A DNA stretch of 32,043 nt, from NCBI GenBank assembly GCA_001443375.1, contig LDXM01000030.1:1-32043 (forward strand), read 5' to 3'. Positions 15,137 to 22,928 of the stretch are shown here, in pieces. The DNA is from Chloroflexi bacterium CSP1-4 (lineage in GTDB: Bacteria; Chloroflexota; Limnocylindria; Limnocylindrales; CSP1-4). The first letter of the stretch is position 1, and the number at the start of each line of letters is the position of its first letter. The translations under genes were made by a program, and so were the position numbers. The notes under the pieces are model-generated. The model saw only the letters and a list, made by a program, of their open reading frames with translations, did not search any database and was not told where the DNA came from.

Positions 15137-18043
15137 ATGAGCGTGGACGACCCCGTGAAGCGCAACGGGTTCGCGGCCGATCACCCCGCGGCCGGCGGCG
15201 CCATGCAGCCTGGCTTCGAGGCCTTCCCGCCCGTGGAGCGCTGGGACGACTGGACCGAGCGCGACGCCCACGGCCGGGAGCACCGCTACAGCCTCGTGCC
15301 CACGACCTGCTTCAACTGCGAGTCGGCCTGCGGCCTCCTGGCCTACGTGGACAAGGAGACCGGCCAGACGCGCAAGTTCGAGGGCAACCCGCTCCATCCG
15401 GGCAGCCGCGGACGCAACTGTGCCAAGGGGCCGGCCACCCGCAACCAGGTGGAAGACCCGGAGCGGATCCTCCATCCGCTGCGGCGCACGGGCGAGCGCG
15501 GCGCCGGCGCCTGGCAGCGCTGCACCTGGGACGAGGCGCTGGACGACCTGGCCGGGCGCATCCGCGCCGCCCTCGTGCGCCAGGAACCCAACAAGGTGAT
15601 GTGCCACATGGGCCGGCCGGGCGAGGACGGCTTCACCGAGCGCGTGCTGGGGGCGTGGGGCGTGGACGGCCACAACTCGCACACCAACGTCTGCTCCTCG
15701 GGCGGGCGTGCCGGCTACGCCTTCTGGATGGGCTACGACCGGCCCTCGCCGGACTTCGCCAACGCCGAGGTCATCCTGCTCATCAGCGCCCACCTCGAGA
15801 GCGGCCACTACTTCAACCCGCATGCCCAGCGCATCGTGGAGGCGAAGCGGCGCGGCGCGAAGCTCATCGTGATCGACCCCCGCCTCTCCAACACCGCCGC
15901 CCAGGCCGACCACTGGCTGCCGGCCTGGCCGGGCAGCGAGCCGGCCCTGCTGCTGGCCATCGCCCGCCACCTGCTGGTCGAGGACCGCTTCGACCGCGAG
16001 TTCGTGCGCCGCTGGGTCAACTGGGAGGCGAGCCTGCAGGAGCTGGCGCCGGGCGCCGAGGTGACCTTCGAGCGCTTCGTGCACGAGCTGCGCGTCCTCT
16101 ACGACCGCTACACGCTCGAGTACGCCGAGGCCGAGACGGGCATCCCGGCCGCCCAGGTCCTCGCGGTGGCCGAGGCGGTGGCGAACGCCGGCACGGCCCT
16201 CGCGGCGCACACCTGGCGGGCCTCGGCGGCGGGCGTGCTGGGCGGCTGGCTGACCTCGCGCTGCCTCTTCTTCCTCAACGTGCTGACCGGCTCGGTGGGC
16301 ACGCCCGGCGGCACCGGCCCCAACACGTGGCACAAGTGGGTGCCGCGTCCGCCCTACCTGCCCCCGCGCCCGGAGCAGTGGAACGAGCTGACCTGGCCGC
16401 GCGAGTACCCGCTGGCCTTCTTCGAGATGTCCTTCCTGCTGCCGCACTTCCTGCTCGAGGGGCGCGGCTCGCTGGACGTCTACTTCACCCGCGTCTACAA
16501 CCCGGTCTGGACGAACCCGGATGGCATGACCTGGGTGGAGGCGCTGCGCCGCGAGGATCTCGTGGGCCGCCACGCCGCGCTGACGCCCGTCTGGAACGAG
16601 ACGGCCTGGTACGCCGACTACGTGCTGCCCGTGGGCCTGGGCAGCGAGCGCCACGACCTGCACAGCTACGAGACCCATGCCGGCTCCTGGATCGGCTTCC
16701 GCCAGCCCGTCAACCGCGTGGCCGCGGAGCGAGCCGGGCACCCCACCGCCGACACGCGGGAGACGAACCCGGGCGAGGTCTGGGAGGAGAACGAGTTCTG
16801 GATCGAGCTGTCCTGGCGCATCGATCCCGACGGCTCGCTGGGCATCCGGCGCTTCTTCGAGGCGCCCGACCGGCCGGGCGAGAAGATGACCGTGGACGAC
16901 TACTACGGCTGGATCTTCGAGCACTCGGTGCCCGGGCTGCCCGAAGTGGCCGCGCGCGAGGGGCTGACCCCGCTCGCGTACATGCGCCGCTACGGTGCCT
17001 TCGAGGTCGAGAAGGCCGTTTACCTGCGCCATGACGACCCGGTGGACATGGCGGGGGAAGGGGTGGTCGTGGACGCCGCCGCCGGCCTCGTCTACGGGCC
17101 GCCGCCGGTCGGGCCTGGCCTGAACGTGGCGCACGTGCCCCTGCTCCCGCCCGACGGCGCGGGGCGGGCGCGCCTGGGTGTGCTGGTCGACGGCGAGGGG
17201 CGGCGTGGCTTCCCGACGCCTTCGGGCAAGCTGGAGTTCTTCTCCTCGACCCTGCGCGACTGGGGGTGGCCGGAGCTGGCGGTCCCGACATACCTGCCCA
17301 ACCAGGTCTCGCGGGCGCGCATGGACGCGCCCGACGCGTTCGCGCTCGTGCCCACCTTCCGGCTGCCCGTGCTCGTCCACACACGCACCGGCAACGCGAA
17401 GTGGCTCAACGAGATCGCCCACTCCAACCCGGTCTGGATCAATCCGGAGGACGCGGAACGGATCGGCGTCCGCGACGGCGACCTCGTGCGTGTCGAGACC
17501 GAGACGGGCTACCTGGTGAACCATGCCTGGGTTACCGAGGGGATCCGTCCCGGCGTGGTGGCGATGTCGCATCACATGGGCCGCTGGCGGCTGGCCGAGG
17601 ACGCCGGCACCGATCGCTGGTCGAGCGCGCGCGTGGACCTGCGCGAGACGGAGCCGGGCCGCTGGACGATGCGTCGGCTGGAGGGCGTTGCGCCGTTCCG
17701 GTCGAAGGACCCCGACTCGAGCCGCATCTGGTGGCGCGACGCGGGCGTCCACCAGAACCTCATCTTCCCCGTCCACCCCGATCCCATCTCCGGCCAGCAC
17801 GCCTGGCACCAGCGCGTGCTCGTGCGGCCGGCGCAGAAGGGCGACCGGGAGGGCGACATCTCCGTCGACACTCGGGCCTCGCGGCGCATCTATCGGGAGT
17901 GGCTGGCCCTGGCCCGCCCCGCCTCGCAGGAGCGGGGCCTGCGACGCCCCGAATGGCTGCTCCGGCCGCTGCGGCCGACGCCGGCGGCCTATCGCCTCGA
18001 TCCCGGGCCCGCAGGGCCGGCGCCAGATGCTCGCGTAGAGTAG
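15137..18043 (+). CDS. soeA: Cytoplasmic molybdopterin oxidoreductase, likely sulfite dehydrogenase catalytic subunit (SoeA-like)
   Basis: DMSO-reductase-family enzyme of 968 residues, probably oxidising sulfite directly to sulfate without AMP. The N-terminal [4Fe-4S] site is Cys58/61/65/95 (CFNCESAC...NCAKG). The likely molybdenum ligand is Cys186 in TNVCSSGGRAG. Cofactor-binding segments GAKLIVIDPRLSNTAAQADH, PTPSGKLEFFSS and LVHTRTGNAKWLNEIAHSNP are visible, and the C-terminal cap runs to the end. There is no twin-arginine signal peptide, which argues for a cytoplasmic enzyme as in SoeABC and against secreted Psr/Phs. It starts 12 bases after the membrane subunit gene. Placement beside sHdr and Apr-Sat supports sulfite as substrate; sequence alone cannot exclude polysulfide or an oxyanion. 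Confidence 0.78.
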   Translation: MSVDDPVKRNGFAADHPAAGGAMQPGFEAFPPVERWDDWTERDAHGREHRYSLVPTTCFNCESACGLLAYVDKETGQTRKFEGNPLHPGSRGRNCAKGPATRNQVEDPERILHPLRRTGERGAGAWQRCTWDEALDDLAGRIRAALVRQEPNKVMCHMGRPGEDGFTERVLGAWGVDGHNSHTNVCSSGGRAGYAFWMGYDRPSPDFANAEVILLISAHLESGHYFNPHAQRIVEAKRRGAKLIVIDPRLSNTAAQADHWLPAWPGSEPALLLAIARHLLVEDRFDREFVRRWVNWEASLQELAPGAEVTFERFVHELRVLYDRYTLEYAEAETGIPAAQVLAVAEAVANAGTALAAHTWRASAAGVLGGWLTSRCLFFLNVLTGSVGTPGGTGPNTWHKWVPRPPYLPPRPEQWNELTWPREYPLAFFEMSFLLPHFLLEGRGSLDVYFTRVYNPVWTNPDGMTWVEALRREDLVGRHAALTPVWNETAWYADYVLPVGLGSERHDLHSYETHAGSWIGFRQPVNRVAAERAGHPTADTRETNPGEVWEENEFWIELSWRIDPDGSLGIRRFFEAPDRPGEKMTVDDYYGWIFEHSVPGLPEVAAREGLTPLAYMRRYGAFEVEKAVYLRHDDPVDMAGEGVVVDAAAGLVYGPPPVGPGLNVAHVPLLPPDGAGRARLGVLVDGEGRRGFPTPSGKLEFFSSTLRDWGWPELAVPTYLPNQVSRARMDAPDAFALVPTFRLPVLVHTRTGNAKWLNEIAHSNPVWINPEDAERIGVRDGDLVRVETETGYLVNHAWVTEGIRPGVVAMSHHMGRWRLAEDAGTDRWSSARVDLRETEPGRWTMRRLEGVAPFRSKDPDSSRIWWRDAGVHQNLIFPVHPDPISGQHAWHQRVLVRPAQKGDREGDISVDTRASRRIYREWLALARPASQERGLRRPEWLLRPLRPTPAAYRLDPGPAGPAPDARVE

Positions 18044-18048
18044 GGAAC

Positions 18049-18393
18049 ATGGCCACCGAATCGCTACCCCGTCCGACCATCGATGCGGCCGTCCTGGAGC
18101 GCGCCGCACGCGTCATCCGCGTGCTGGGCCATCCGCTGCGGTTGCGCCTCCTCGAGGCCCTCGAGGACGGCGAGCGGCACGTGGCCGAGCTGCAGGAAGC
18201 CGCCGGCGTGAGCCAGGCCATGGTCAGTCAGCAGCTCGGCATCTTGCGCGCCCACGGCGTGGTCGAGCGACGGCGCGAGGGCCCGCGCGTGTACTACCGG
18301 ATCATCGAGCCGAAGGTCTCGCGCATCCTCGCCTGCATCCGCGAGTTCGACCTGCCCAACCTGGCCGCGGCGCTCTCCGCCCTCGACGGGTGA
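18049..18393 (+). CDS. ArsR/SmtB-family transcriptional regulator
   Basis: Winged-helix dimeric regulator of 114 residues. LGHPLRLRLLEALEDGERHV (27-45) is the family's helix pair, VSQAMVSQQLGILRAHGVV (54-72) the recognition helix, and RRREGPRVYYRI the wing. Only one cysteine is present, Cys96 in the C-terminal helix (RILACIREF). Persulfide-sensing relatives such as SqrR, BigR and sHdrR are known to use a pair of cysteines; the usual earlier one would fall near residue 36-37, where this protein has Glu-Ala. No metal-binding ELCVCDL motif is present. It starts five bases after soeA with AGGGA overlapping the soeA stop. It probably controls the divergent sulfur promoters, including its own; that is inference. 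Confidence 0.88.
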   Translation: MATESLPRPTIDAAVLERAARVIRVLGHPLRLRLLEALEDGERHVAELQEAAGVSQAMVSQQLGILRAHGVVERRREGPRVYYRIIEPKVSRILACIREFDLPNLAAALSALDG

Positions 18394-18412
18394 GCGTCCT
18401 CCGCCGGGCCCG

Positions 18413-18772
18413 GTGAGCGATCTCCACCGCTTGGCGGCCGAGCTCGGGCTGGCGCTCGGGCTCCTCTCGACCGCCTGGGCGGCCTTCCTGCTGGTGGCCC
18501 GCCGGCAGCCGAGCCAGCTCTTCTTCATCAACCTCGCCTGGACCACGGTCGTGCTCGCGGTCGCCGGCCTGCTCGGCGGCCTGATGGCGGTGACCGGTGC
18601 GGGGCCGCGCGACATACTGCACATCGTCTACGGGGTGTTCGCGGTGGCCACCATCCCGGTGGCGGCGTTCGCGGCCGCGGGCCGGGAGCCGGGCCGGCGC
18701 AGGGCGACCTGGACCATCGCCGGCGTCGTCCTCGTCATCCTCGTCCTGCGCCTCTTCCAGACCGGCGCATGA
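18413..18772 (+). CDS. Small four-helix membrane protein coupled to tauE, unknown function
   Basis: The 119-residue protein has about four hydrophobic segments (LGLALGLLSTAWAAFLLV; FFINLAWTTVVLAVAGLLGGL; ILHIVYGVFAVATIPVAAFA; WTIAGVVLVILVLRLF). A positively charged loop, GREPGRRRA, lies before the last one. I do not recognise the family and see no cofactor or transport motif. The likely start is GTG, nineteen bases after the arsR stop, and the stop overlaps the tauE ATG (ATGA). Its position suggests a membrane partner of the permease or the quinone-linked Soe complex; nothing in the sequence decides between them. Confidence 0.7.
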   Translation: MSDLHRLAAELGLALGLLSTAWAAFLLVARRQPSQLFFINLAWTTVVLAVAGLLGGLMAVTGAGPRDILHIVYGVFAVATIPVAAFAAAGREPGRRRATWTIAGVVLVILVLRLFQTGA

Positions 18773-19644
18773 GCCTGCCGCGCGCCCGGGCCGCCCTGAC
18801 CCACCCGTGGCTGCCGGTGGCCGTCTCCGGCCTGCTGCTGCTCGCGCTCGTGACGCGCGCGGACGCGATGCTCGGGCTCCTCGTCGTGCTCGGCTTCGGG
18901 GGCGCCTTCGTGTCCGGCCTGCTCGGGGTCGGCGGCGCCATCGTCATGATCCCCATCCTCTTCTACGTCCCGCCGCTGCTCGGCTTCGCACAGCTCGACA
19001 TCCATACCGTCACCGGCGTGACCATCGTGCAGGTGGCGGCGGCCGCGATCGCCGGCGGACTGGGCCACCTCGGTGCCGGCAAGGTGGACCGCGGGCTCTT
19101 CCTCGACATCGGCGTGACGATGACCGTCGCGTCGCTCGTCGGCGCGCTCCTGTCGGACGTCGTCGAGGCCCGCGTGCTCGAGGCCGTCTTCGCTTCCCTG
19201 GCCATCGCGGCCGCTGCGATGATGCTCGTGCTGCGCTCCCGCACGGCTCCCGAGACCGGCTTGCCCTCGGTCCATCGGCGCCCGCTCGCGGTCGCGCTCG
19301 GCGTGCTGGTCGGGCTGCCGGCCGGCATGGTCGGGGCGGGCGGGGCCTTCATCCTCATCCCGCTCATGCTCTTCGTGCTGCGCATCCCCATGCGCGTCGC
19401 GGTGGGGACCTCGCTCTGGATCGTGCTCGCCTCCGCTCTGGCGGGCATGGTCGGCAAGGCCGCCACCGACCAGATCGACTGGCCGCTCGCGCTCGGCCTG
19501 GTGGCCGGCGCCCTCGCCGGCGGCCGCTTCGGCTCCTTCGTCTCGCGGCGGGTCCCGCACGAGCGGCTGGCCCTCGCCCTGGGCCTGCTCATCGCGCTCG
19601 TGGCCGTGCGCATGTGGCTGGAGGTGCTGACGCCGGTCGTGTGA
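18769..19644 (+). CDS. TauE/SafE-family permease, probable sulfite or related anion exporter
   Basis: Integral membrane protein of 291 residues from the TauE/SafE (DUF81) family, whose members export sulfite, sulfoacetate or other organosulfur anions. The internal duplication is clear: GFGGAFVSGLLGVGGAIVMI near residue 45 and VGLPAGMVGAGGAFILIPLM near 185 each start a set of helices, with eight to nine hydrophobic segments in total. In a locus that makes cytoplasmic sulfite, export to avoid toxicity is the natural role, though uptake is not excluded. The gene is coupled to the small membrane protein upstream and ends the rightward operon, 21 bases from the convergent malic enzyme stop. Confidence 0.85.
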   Translation: MSLPRARAALTHPWLPVAVSGLLLLALVTRADAMLGLLVVLGFGGAFVSGLLGVGGAIVMIPILFYVPPLLGFAQLDIHTVTGVTIVQVAAAAIAGGLGHLGAGKVDRGLFLDIGVTMTVASLVGALLSDVVEARVLEAVFASLAIAAAAMMLVLRSRTAPETGLPSVHRRPLAVALGVLVGLPAGMVGAGGAFILIPLMLFVLRIPMRVAVGTSLWIVLASALAGMVGKAATDQIDWPLALGLVAGALAGGRFGSFVSRRVPHERLALALGLLIALVAVRMWLEVLTPVV

Positions 19645-19650
19645 GACGGA

Positions 19651-19677
19651 CCGGCCGCGACGTTCCTACGCGGCCGG
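19651..19677. terminator. Hairpin at the tauE/malic-enzyme convergent junction
   Basis: Perfect nine-base arms CCGGCCGCG (19651-19659) and CGCGGCCGG (19669-19677) enclose a nine-base loop containing the malic enzyme stop codon. It lies seven bases after the tauE stop. A stem this stable between convergent genes may stop transcription in both directions, but no T-tract follows on either strand, so it is not a classic intrinsic terminator. Confidence 0.45.
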
Positions 19678-21387
19678 CCGATAGCGATACGGCACGTAGG
19701 CCGGCCACCACATCGCCTGGTCGACCGCCGCCTCCAGCTCGTCGTCGGCCAGCGCGCGGCCGATGCCCAGGTCGCGTGCGGCGCGGGCGGTGGCGATGGC
19801 GATCCGTCGCGAGATCGTCCGGAGTTGGCCGATCGGCGGATAGAGCGCTCGCTCGTTGAGCCGCCCGTGGGTGACCGTCCCGGCCAGCGTCTCCGCGGCG
19901 ACCAGGAACAGGTCGTCAGGGATCACGGGTACCTCGGCCACGATCGCGCCCAGGCCCATGCCCGGGAAGATGAAGGCGTTGTTGGCCTGGCCGATCACGT
20001 GGTAGCGGCTGCCGAAGCGGACCGGCTCGAAGGGGCTCCCGGTGGCGACGAGGGCCCGACCCTCCGTCCACGCGATCACGTCGTCCGGCGCCGCCTCGCA
20101 GGACGAGGTCGGATTGGAGAGGGGGAAGACGAGCGGCACCCGGACGTGGCGCGCCATCTCGCGGATCGCGCTCTCGGTGAAGCAACCGGGCGCGCCCGTG
20201 GTGCCGATCAGGACCGTCGGGTGGAGCCGCGCGATGACCGCCTGGAGGCCGTGGAAGTCCGCGGCGGGGAAGTCCAGCTCGGCCATCCGAGCCCGCGGCA
20301 ACGCGAACTCGGCCTTGTCGGCGTCGACGCCGGCGCGACCCTCGAAGATCAGGCCCTGGGAGTCGAGCATGGTGGCCGCCGCCCGGGCCTCGGCCGGGGA
20401 GGCGCCGTCCCGCTCCATCGCCAGGCGCATCATGCGCGCGATCCCGATCCCGGCGCCGCCCGCGCCGACGAAGACGATCCGTTGCCGGCCGAGCGGTTCG
20501 TGGACGACCTTCAGGGCGCTGACGACGCCGGCCAGCACGACGGCGCCCGTGCCCTGCACGTCGTCGTTGAAGGTCGGTAGACGATCGCGGTAGCGCTCGA
20601 GGATGCGCAGCGCGTTGCCGCGCTTGAAGTCTTCCCACTGGAGCACGGCGCGCGGGAAGACTGCCCGCACGCCATCGACGAACCGCTCGACGAAGGCGTC
20701 GTAGGACTCGCCGCGCAGGCGTGGCGCGCGGTGGCCCAGGTAGAGCGGGTCGTCCAGCAGCGCCTGCCGATCGGTGCCCACGTCGAGCGAGACCGGCAGG
20801 GTCAGCCCCGGGTGGATGCCGGCTGCCGCCGAGTAGAGCGAAAGCTTGCCCACGGGGATGGCCATGCCGCCGGCGCCGAGGTCGCCCAGGCCGAGGATCC
20901 GCTCGTTGTCGGTGACCACGAGGAGACGCACGTCCTGGTCGCTCGCGTTGCGCAGCAGCTCGGGGATCCGGTCACGGTCGTCGGGCGTCAGCCACAGGCC
21001 GCGCGGCCGCCGCAGGATGTGGCTGTACTCTTGGCAGGCCCGGCCGACCGTCGGGGTGTAGACGATCGGCAGGAACTCCTCCAGGCGCGCCGTCAACAGC
21101 CGGTAGAAGAGCGTCTCGTTGCGGTCCTGCAGCGCCGCCAGGCCGATGTAGCGCTCCAGCGGATCCTGCTTGCGTCGGACGTGCTCCAGCTCCAGCGCGA
21201 GCTGCTCCTCGATCGACGCGACGTGGGGCGGCAGCAGCCCGTGCAACCCGAAGGCGTCGCGCTCGTCGGCCGGGAAGCCGGCGTCCTTGTTGAGGCATGG
21301 GTCGGCCAGCAGGTCGTGACCGCGCTGCGAGATGGTGGCAGGGCGCCCGTGCCGGACGGATTCGATCACCGCGGGATCGCGCTGCAT
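19666..21387 (-). CDS. maeA: NAD-dependent malic enzyme
   Basis: Oxidative decarboxylation of malate to pyruvate and CO2 with NAD(P) reduction. The 573 residues correspond to the long eukaryote-like/SfcA class. Visible motifs are YTPTVGRACQEYSHI, TDNERILGLGDLGAGGMAIP, the metal-binding TFNDDVQGTGAVVLAGVV, the nucleotide fold FVGAGGAGIGIARMM and PLSNPTSSCEAAPDDVI. ATG at 21387 fits where homology begins (after MQRDPAVIES comes RGHDLL...NKDAGF); no strong ribosome binding site precedes it. An upstream extension of the frame passes through intergenic repeats and is unlikely. It is transcribed towards the sulfur genes but is probably not part of that system. Confidence 0.93.
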   Translation of the reverse strand: MQRDPAVIESVRHGRPATISQRGHDLLADPCLNKDAGFPADERDAFGLHGLLPPHVASIEEQLALELEHVRRKQDPLERYIGLAALQDRNETLFYRLLTARLEEFLPIVYTPTVGRACQEYSHILRRPRGLWLTPDDRDRIPELLRNASDQDVRLLVVTDNERILGLGDLGAGGMAIPVGKLSLYSAAAGIHPGLTLPVSLDVGTDRQALLDDPLYLGHRAPRLRGESYDAFVERFVDGVRAVFPRAVLQWEDFKRGNALRILERYRDRLPTFNDDVQGTGAVVLAGVVSALKVVHEPLGRQRIVFVGAGGAGIGIARMMRLAMERDGASPAEARAAATMLDSQGLIFEGRAGVDADKAEFALPRARMAELDFPAADFHGLQAVIARLHPTVLIGTTGAPGCFTESAIREMARHVRVPLVFPLSNPTSSCEAAPDDVIAWTEGRALVATGSPFEPVRFGSRYHVIGQANNAFIFPGMGLGAIVAEVPVIPDDLFLVAAETLAGTVTHGRLNERALYPPIGQLRTISRRIAIATARAARDLGIGRALADDELEAAVDQAMWWPAYVPYRYRPAA

Positions 21388-21451
21388 GGCCCGAGCATAG
21401 CCGCGCCCAGGGGCTACACCGAGAGCCATTCGGCCGTTTTGCACGAGGGCC

Positions 21452-21483
21452 GCCCGAGTGCCCGACTGCCCGACTGCCCGACT
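21452..21483 (+). repeat. Four tandem copies of an 8-bp unit in a gene start region
   Basis: Three perfect copies of GCCCGACT (21460-21483) follow one copy with a single change (GCCCGAGT, 21452-21459). The array lies between the divergent malic enzyme and 85-residue gene, directly upstream of the -10-like TACACT at 21489, where a -35 box would be expected. Confidence 0.8.
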
Positions 21484-21488
21484 GGGCG

Positions 21489-21494
21489 TACACT
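21489..21494 (+). promoter_or_regulatory. -10-like box for the two-gene unit at 21540-22112
   Basis: GTACACTC contains TACACT, five of six bases matching the sigma-70 -10 consensus, with a predicted start near 21501 and a leader of about 40 bases. No good -35 box is seen, since the spacing falls in the tandem repeat. The same GTACACTC string occurs ahead of dnaG (28302-28309). Confidence 0.4.
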
Positions 21495-21539
21495 CCTCGG
21501 GGTCGAACACCGTGCAGGTGCGACCGGATCGAGGTATGG

Positions 21540-21797
21540 ATGACGAAACATTCGAAGCGAGAGCGCGATCGGCGCGCCGCGGAGACCGAGCGGGTCAAGC
21601 AGATCGAGGCGGCATGGCAGGGGAGCGTCCCGCCGGCCACGGCGCGAGCCTTCGCGCTCGGAGTCGAGGCCGCCCGCGCTCGGGGCCCGGAGACCCGCCC
21701 GCCCGACATGGCGCCGGGGACGCGGCCGAATCCGCCGCGCCCAGGCCATGAGCCACGTCCCCCGAAGGAGCCCGCACGGCCCCGGAGGAACGGCTAG
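21540..21797 (+). CDS. Small basic/proline-rich protein of unknown function
   Basis: This 85-residue protein begins with a highly charged helix (MTKHSKRERDRRAAETERVK) and a short ordered-looking part (IEAAWQGSVPPATARAFALG). It ends in a disordered Pro/Arg tail (RPNPPRPGHEPRPPKEP). I do not recognise it. GAGG lies five bases before the ATG, and the stop abuts the GTG of the next gene with no gap, so the two are likely co-translated. The basic tail suggests nucleic-acid or ribosome contact, but this is only a guess. Confidence 0.6.
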   Translation: MTKHSKRERDRRAAETERVKQIEAAWQGSVPPATARAFALGVEAARARGPETRPPDMAPGTRPNPPRPGHEPRPPKEPARPRRNG

Positions 21798-22112
21798 GTG
21801 CGCAAGCGCAAGGTGATCTACCCACCGCCGCGCACGGCCACGAAGCGTGCTCCGGCCCCCGGCGTGGCCGGTGAGCCCGTGCGGGTGCGCGAGAGTCTCG
21901 CCACCATCGATATGACCGCCCTGGGCGGCCGCAAGGGCCTCAAGCTCGGGGATCGCGTCAGGATCGCCGGGACCGGCCTCTACGCCGGCGAGGCCGCCGT
22001 CATCGAGCGTTTCGCCGGGAGCGTGGTCCCCGCCGCGCTCGTGCGGACCGAAGCGGGCCGCGCGCGGCAGGTGCGCACGATCGACCTGGAGCCGATCGCC
22101 CGCGAAGGCTGA
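21798..22112 (+). CDS. Small protein with a possible KOW-like beta-barrel, unknown function
   Basis: The 104-residue protein starts at GTG directly after the preceding stop, with GGAGGA eight bases upstream. After a basic, proline-rich N-terminus (MRKRKVIYPPPRTATKR), residues 45-100 read KGLKLGDRVRIAGTGLYAGE-AAVIERFAGSVVPAALVRT, resembling the KOW/SH3-barrel pattern of transcription and ribosomal proteins. No family can be named with confidence. The pair with the upstream basic protein looks like a two-gene unit ending convergently with the matrixin gene 42 bases away. Confidence 0.62.
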   Translation: MRKRKVIYPPPRTATKRAPAPGVAGEPVRVRESLATIDMTALGGRKGLKLGDRVRIAGTGLYAGEAAVIERFAGSVVPAALVRTEAGRARQVRTIDLEPIAREG

Positions 22113-22154
22113 ACGCCGCTTCGGGATCGCTCGGCGGCCGGCCTGGTCGGTCGG

Positions 22155-22928
22155 CTATCCGGCCCAGATGACGAACGTCACGACCTGGAGCCCGCCGCCC
22201 GCATCGAGCACGTAGACCGACGTGCGGCCGCCATTCGTCAACGCGACCAGCTGGCCCCACTGGCCGAGCTCGGCGGCGTCGGCATTCTTGCCGGGGGCCG
22301 TTTGGAGGGCTGTGGTCGTGCTGTCGAGGTGCGTGTAGATCGTTACCAGCTGGGCGTAGTCGTGCGCGTTCGGATGCTCGTTGCTGGGGGGGCCGCTCGG
22401 GTTGCTCGTGTAGTCCATGCAGGTCCCGAGGTTCGCGTTGCTGAAGTTCGTGTCCTGGTGGTCCAGGCCCAGCGTGTGGCCGACCTCCTGGCACATCACC
22501 ATGTTCCGCCAGGCCGAGCTGCCGTAGGTGGAGGTGTTGAAGTAGGAGTCGTTGAGCCTGACCTGGCCCTGCGTGATGTGGCTGCCGGAGACGTAGATCT
22601 GGGCGACCCCGAGCCAGCCGTTATACCCGTACGCATAGTCGCAGACCTCGACGCGTCCGCTGGTCCACGGGCACCTGCGCTTGGAGGCACCGGCCCCGGG
22701 CACGGTCGTCGTGTTCAGCACCGTCGACACGCTCCAGTCCGACGACGTCGTGGCGAGGTAGGGATCCCAGGCGCTCGACACGTTGTCCCCGAGGCTGAGC
22801 GTCAAGGGGTTGCTTGTCCGGGCCCAGTGGTAACCGGCCCACGAGTGGTTCGCCGTCGTGATCCCGGGCAGGGCGAACACGGACAGCAGGGCCACGATCA
22901 GTGCGATGCGGCGGGTAGTTCTCGACAT
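22155..22928 (-). CDS. Secreted matrixin-like metalloprotease homologue with altered zinc motif
   Basis: Exported protein of 257 residues. A signal peptide (RRIALIVALLSVFALPGITTA) covers residues 6-26. The body resembles matrixins: the helix MCQEVGHTLGLDHQD (145-159) aligns with HExxHxxGxxH, followed by CMDY at 170-173, the Met-turn. The first zinc histidine is Gln147, while Glu148, His151 and His157 remain. Four cysteines (86, 96, 146, 170) could form disulfides. The protein may still bind metal with a changed ligand, or be an inactive relative. GAGGAG lies seven to eight bases before the chosen ATG, and a longer frame upstream lacks any signal peptide. It is a single gene, with intergenic DNA on both sides. 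Confidence 0.8.
   Translation of the reverse strand: MSRTTRRIALIVALLSVFALPGITTANHSWAGYHWARTSNPLTLSLGDNVSSAWDPYLATTSSDWSVSTVLNTTTVPGAGASKRRCPWTSGRVEVCDYAYGYNGWLGVAQIYVSGSHITQGQVRLNDSYFNTSTYGSSAWRNMVMCQEVGHTLGLDHQDTNFSNANLGTCMDYTSNPSGPPSNEHPNAHDYAQLVTIYTHLDSTTTALQTAPGKNADAAELGQWGQLVALTNGGRTSVYVLDAGGGLQVVTFVIWAG

Noticed and set aside
13577-18043. Polysulfide or thiosulfate reductase (Psr/Phs) for the molybdoenzyme pair
   Set aside because: There is no twin-arginine signal on the catalytic or iron-sulfur part, so an outward-facing Psr/Phs is less likely than cytoplasmic Soe.
13541-18109. A 1,522-residue minus-strand open frame antisense to soeBC and soeA
   Set aside because: It is an artefact of high-GC codon bias. 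It has low-complexity Arg/Gly/Ala/His composition and no domains, while the plus strand holds clear cofactor motifs.
21452-21483. CRISPR array
   Set aside because: Units are 8 bp with no spacers; it is a simple tandem repeat.
22113-22154. Bidirectional terminator between the 104-residue gene and the matrixin gene
   Set aside because: Only short GGCCGG/CCGGCC arms with an 18-base gap and no T-tract; not convincing in GC-rich DNA.
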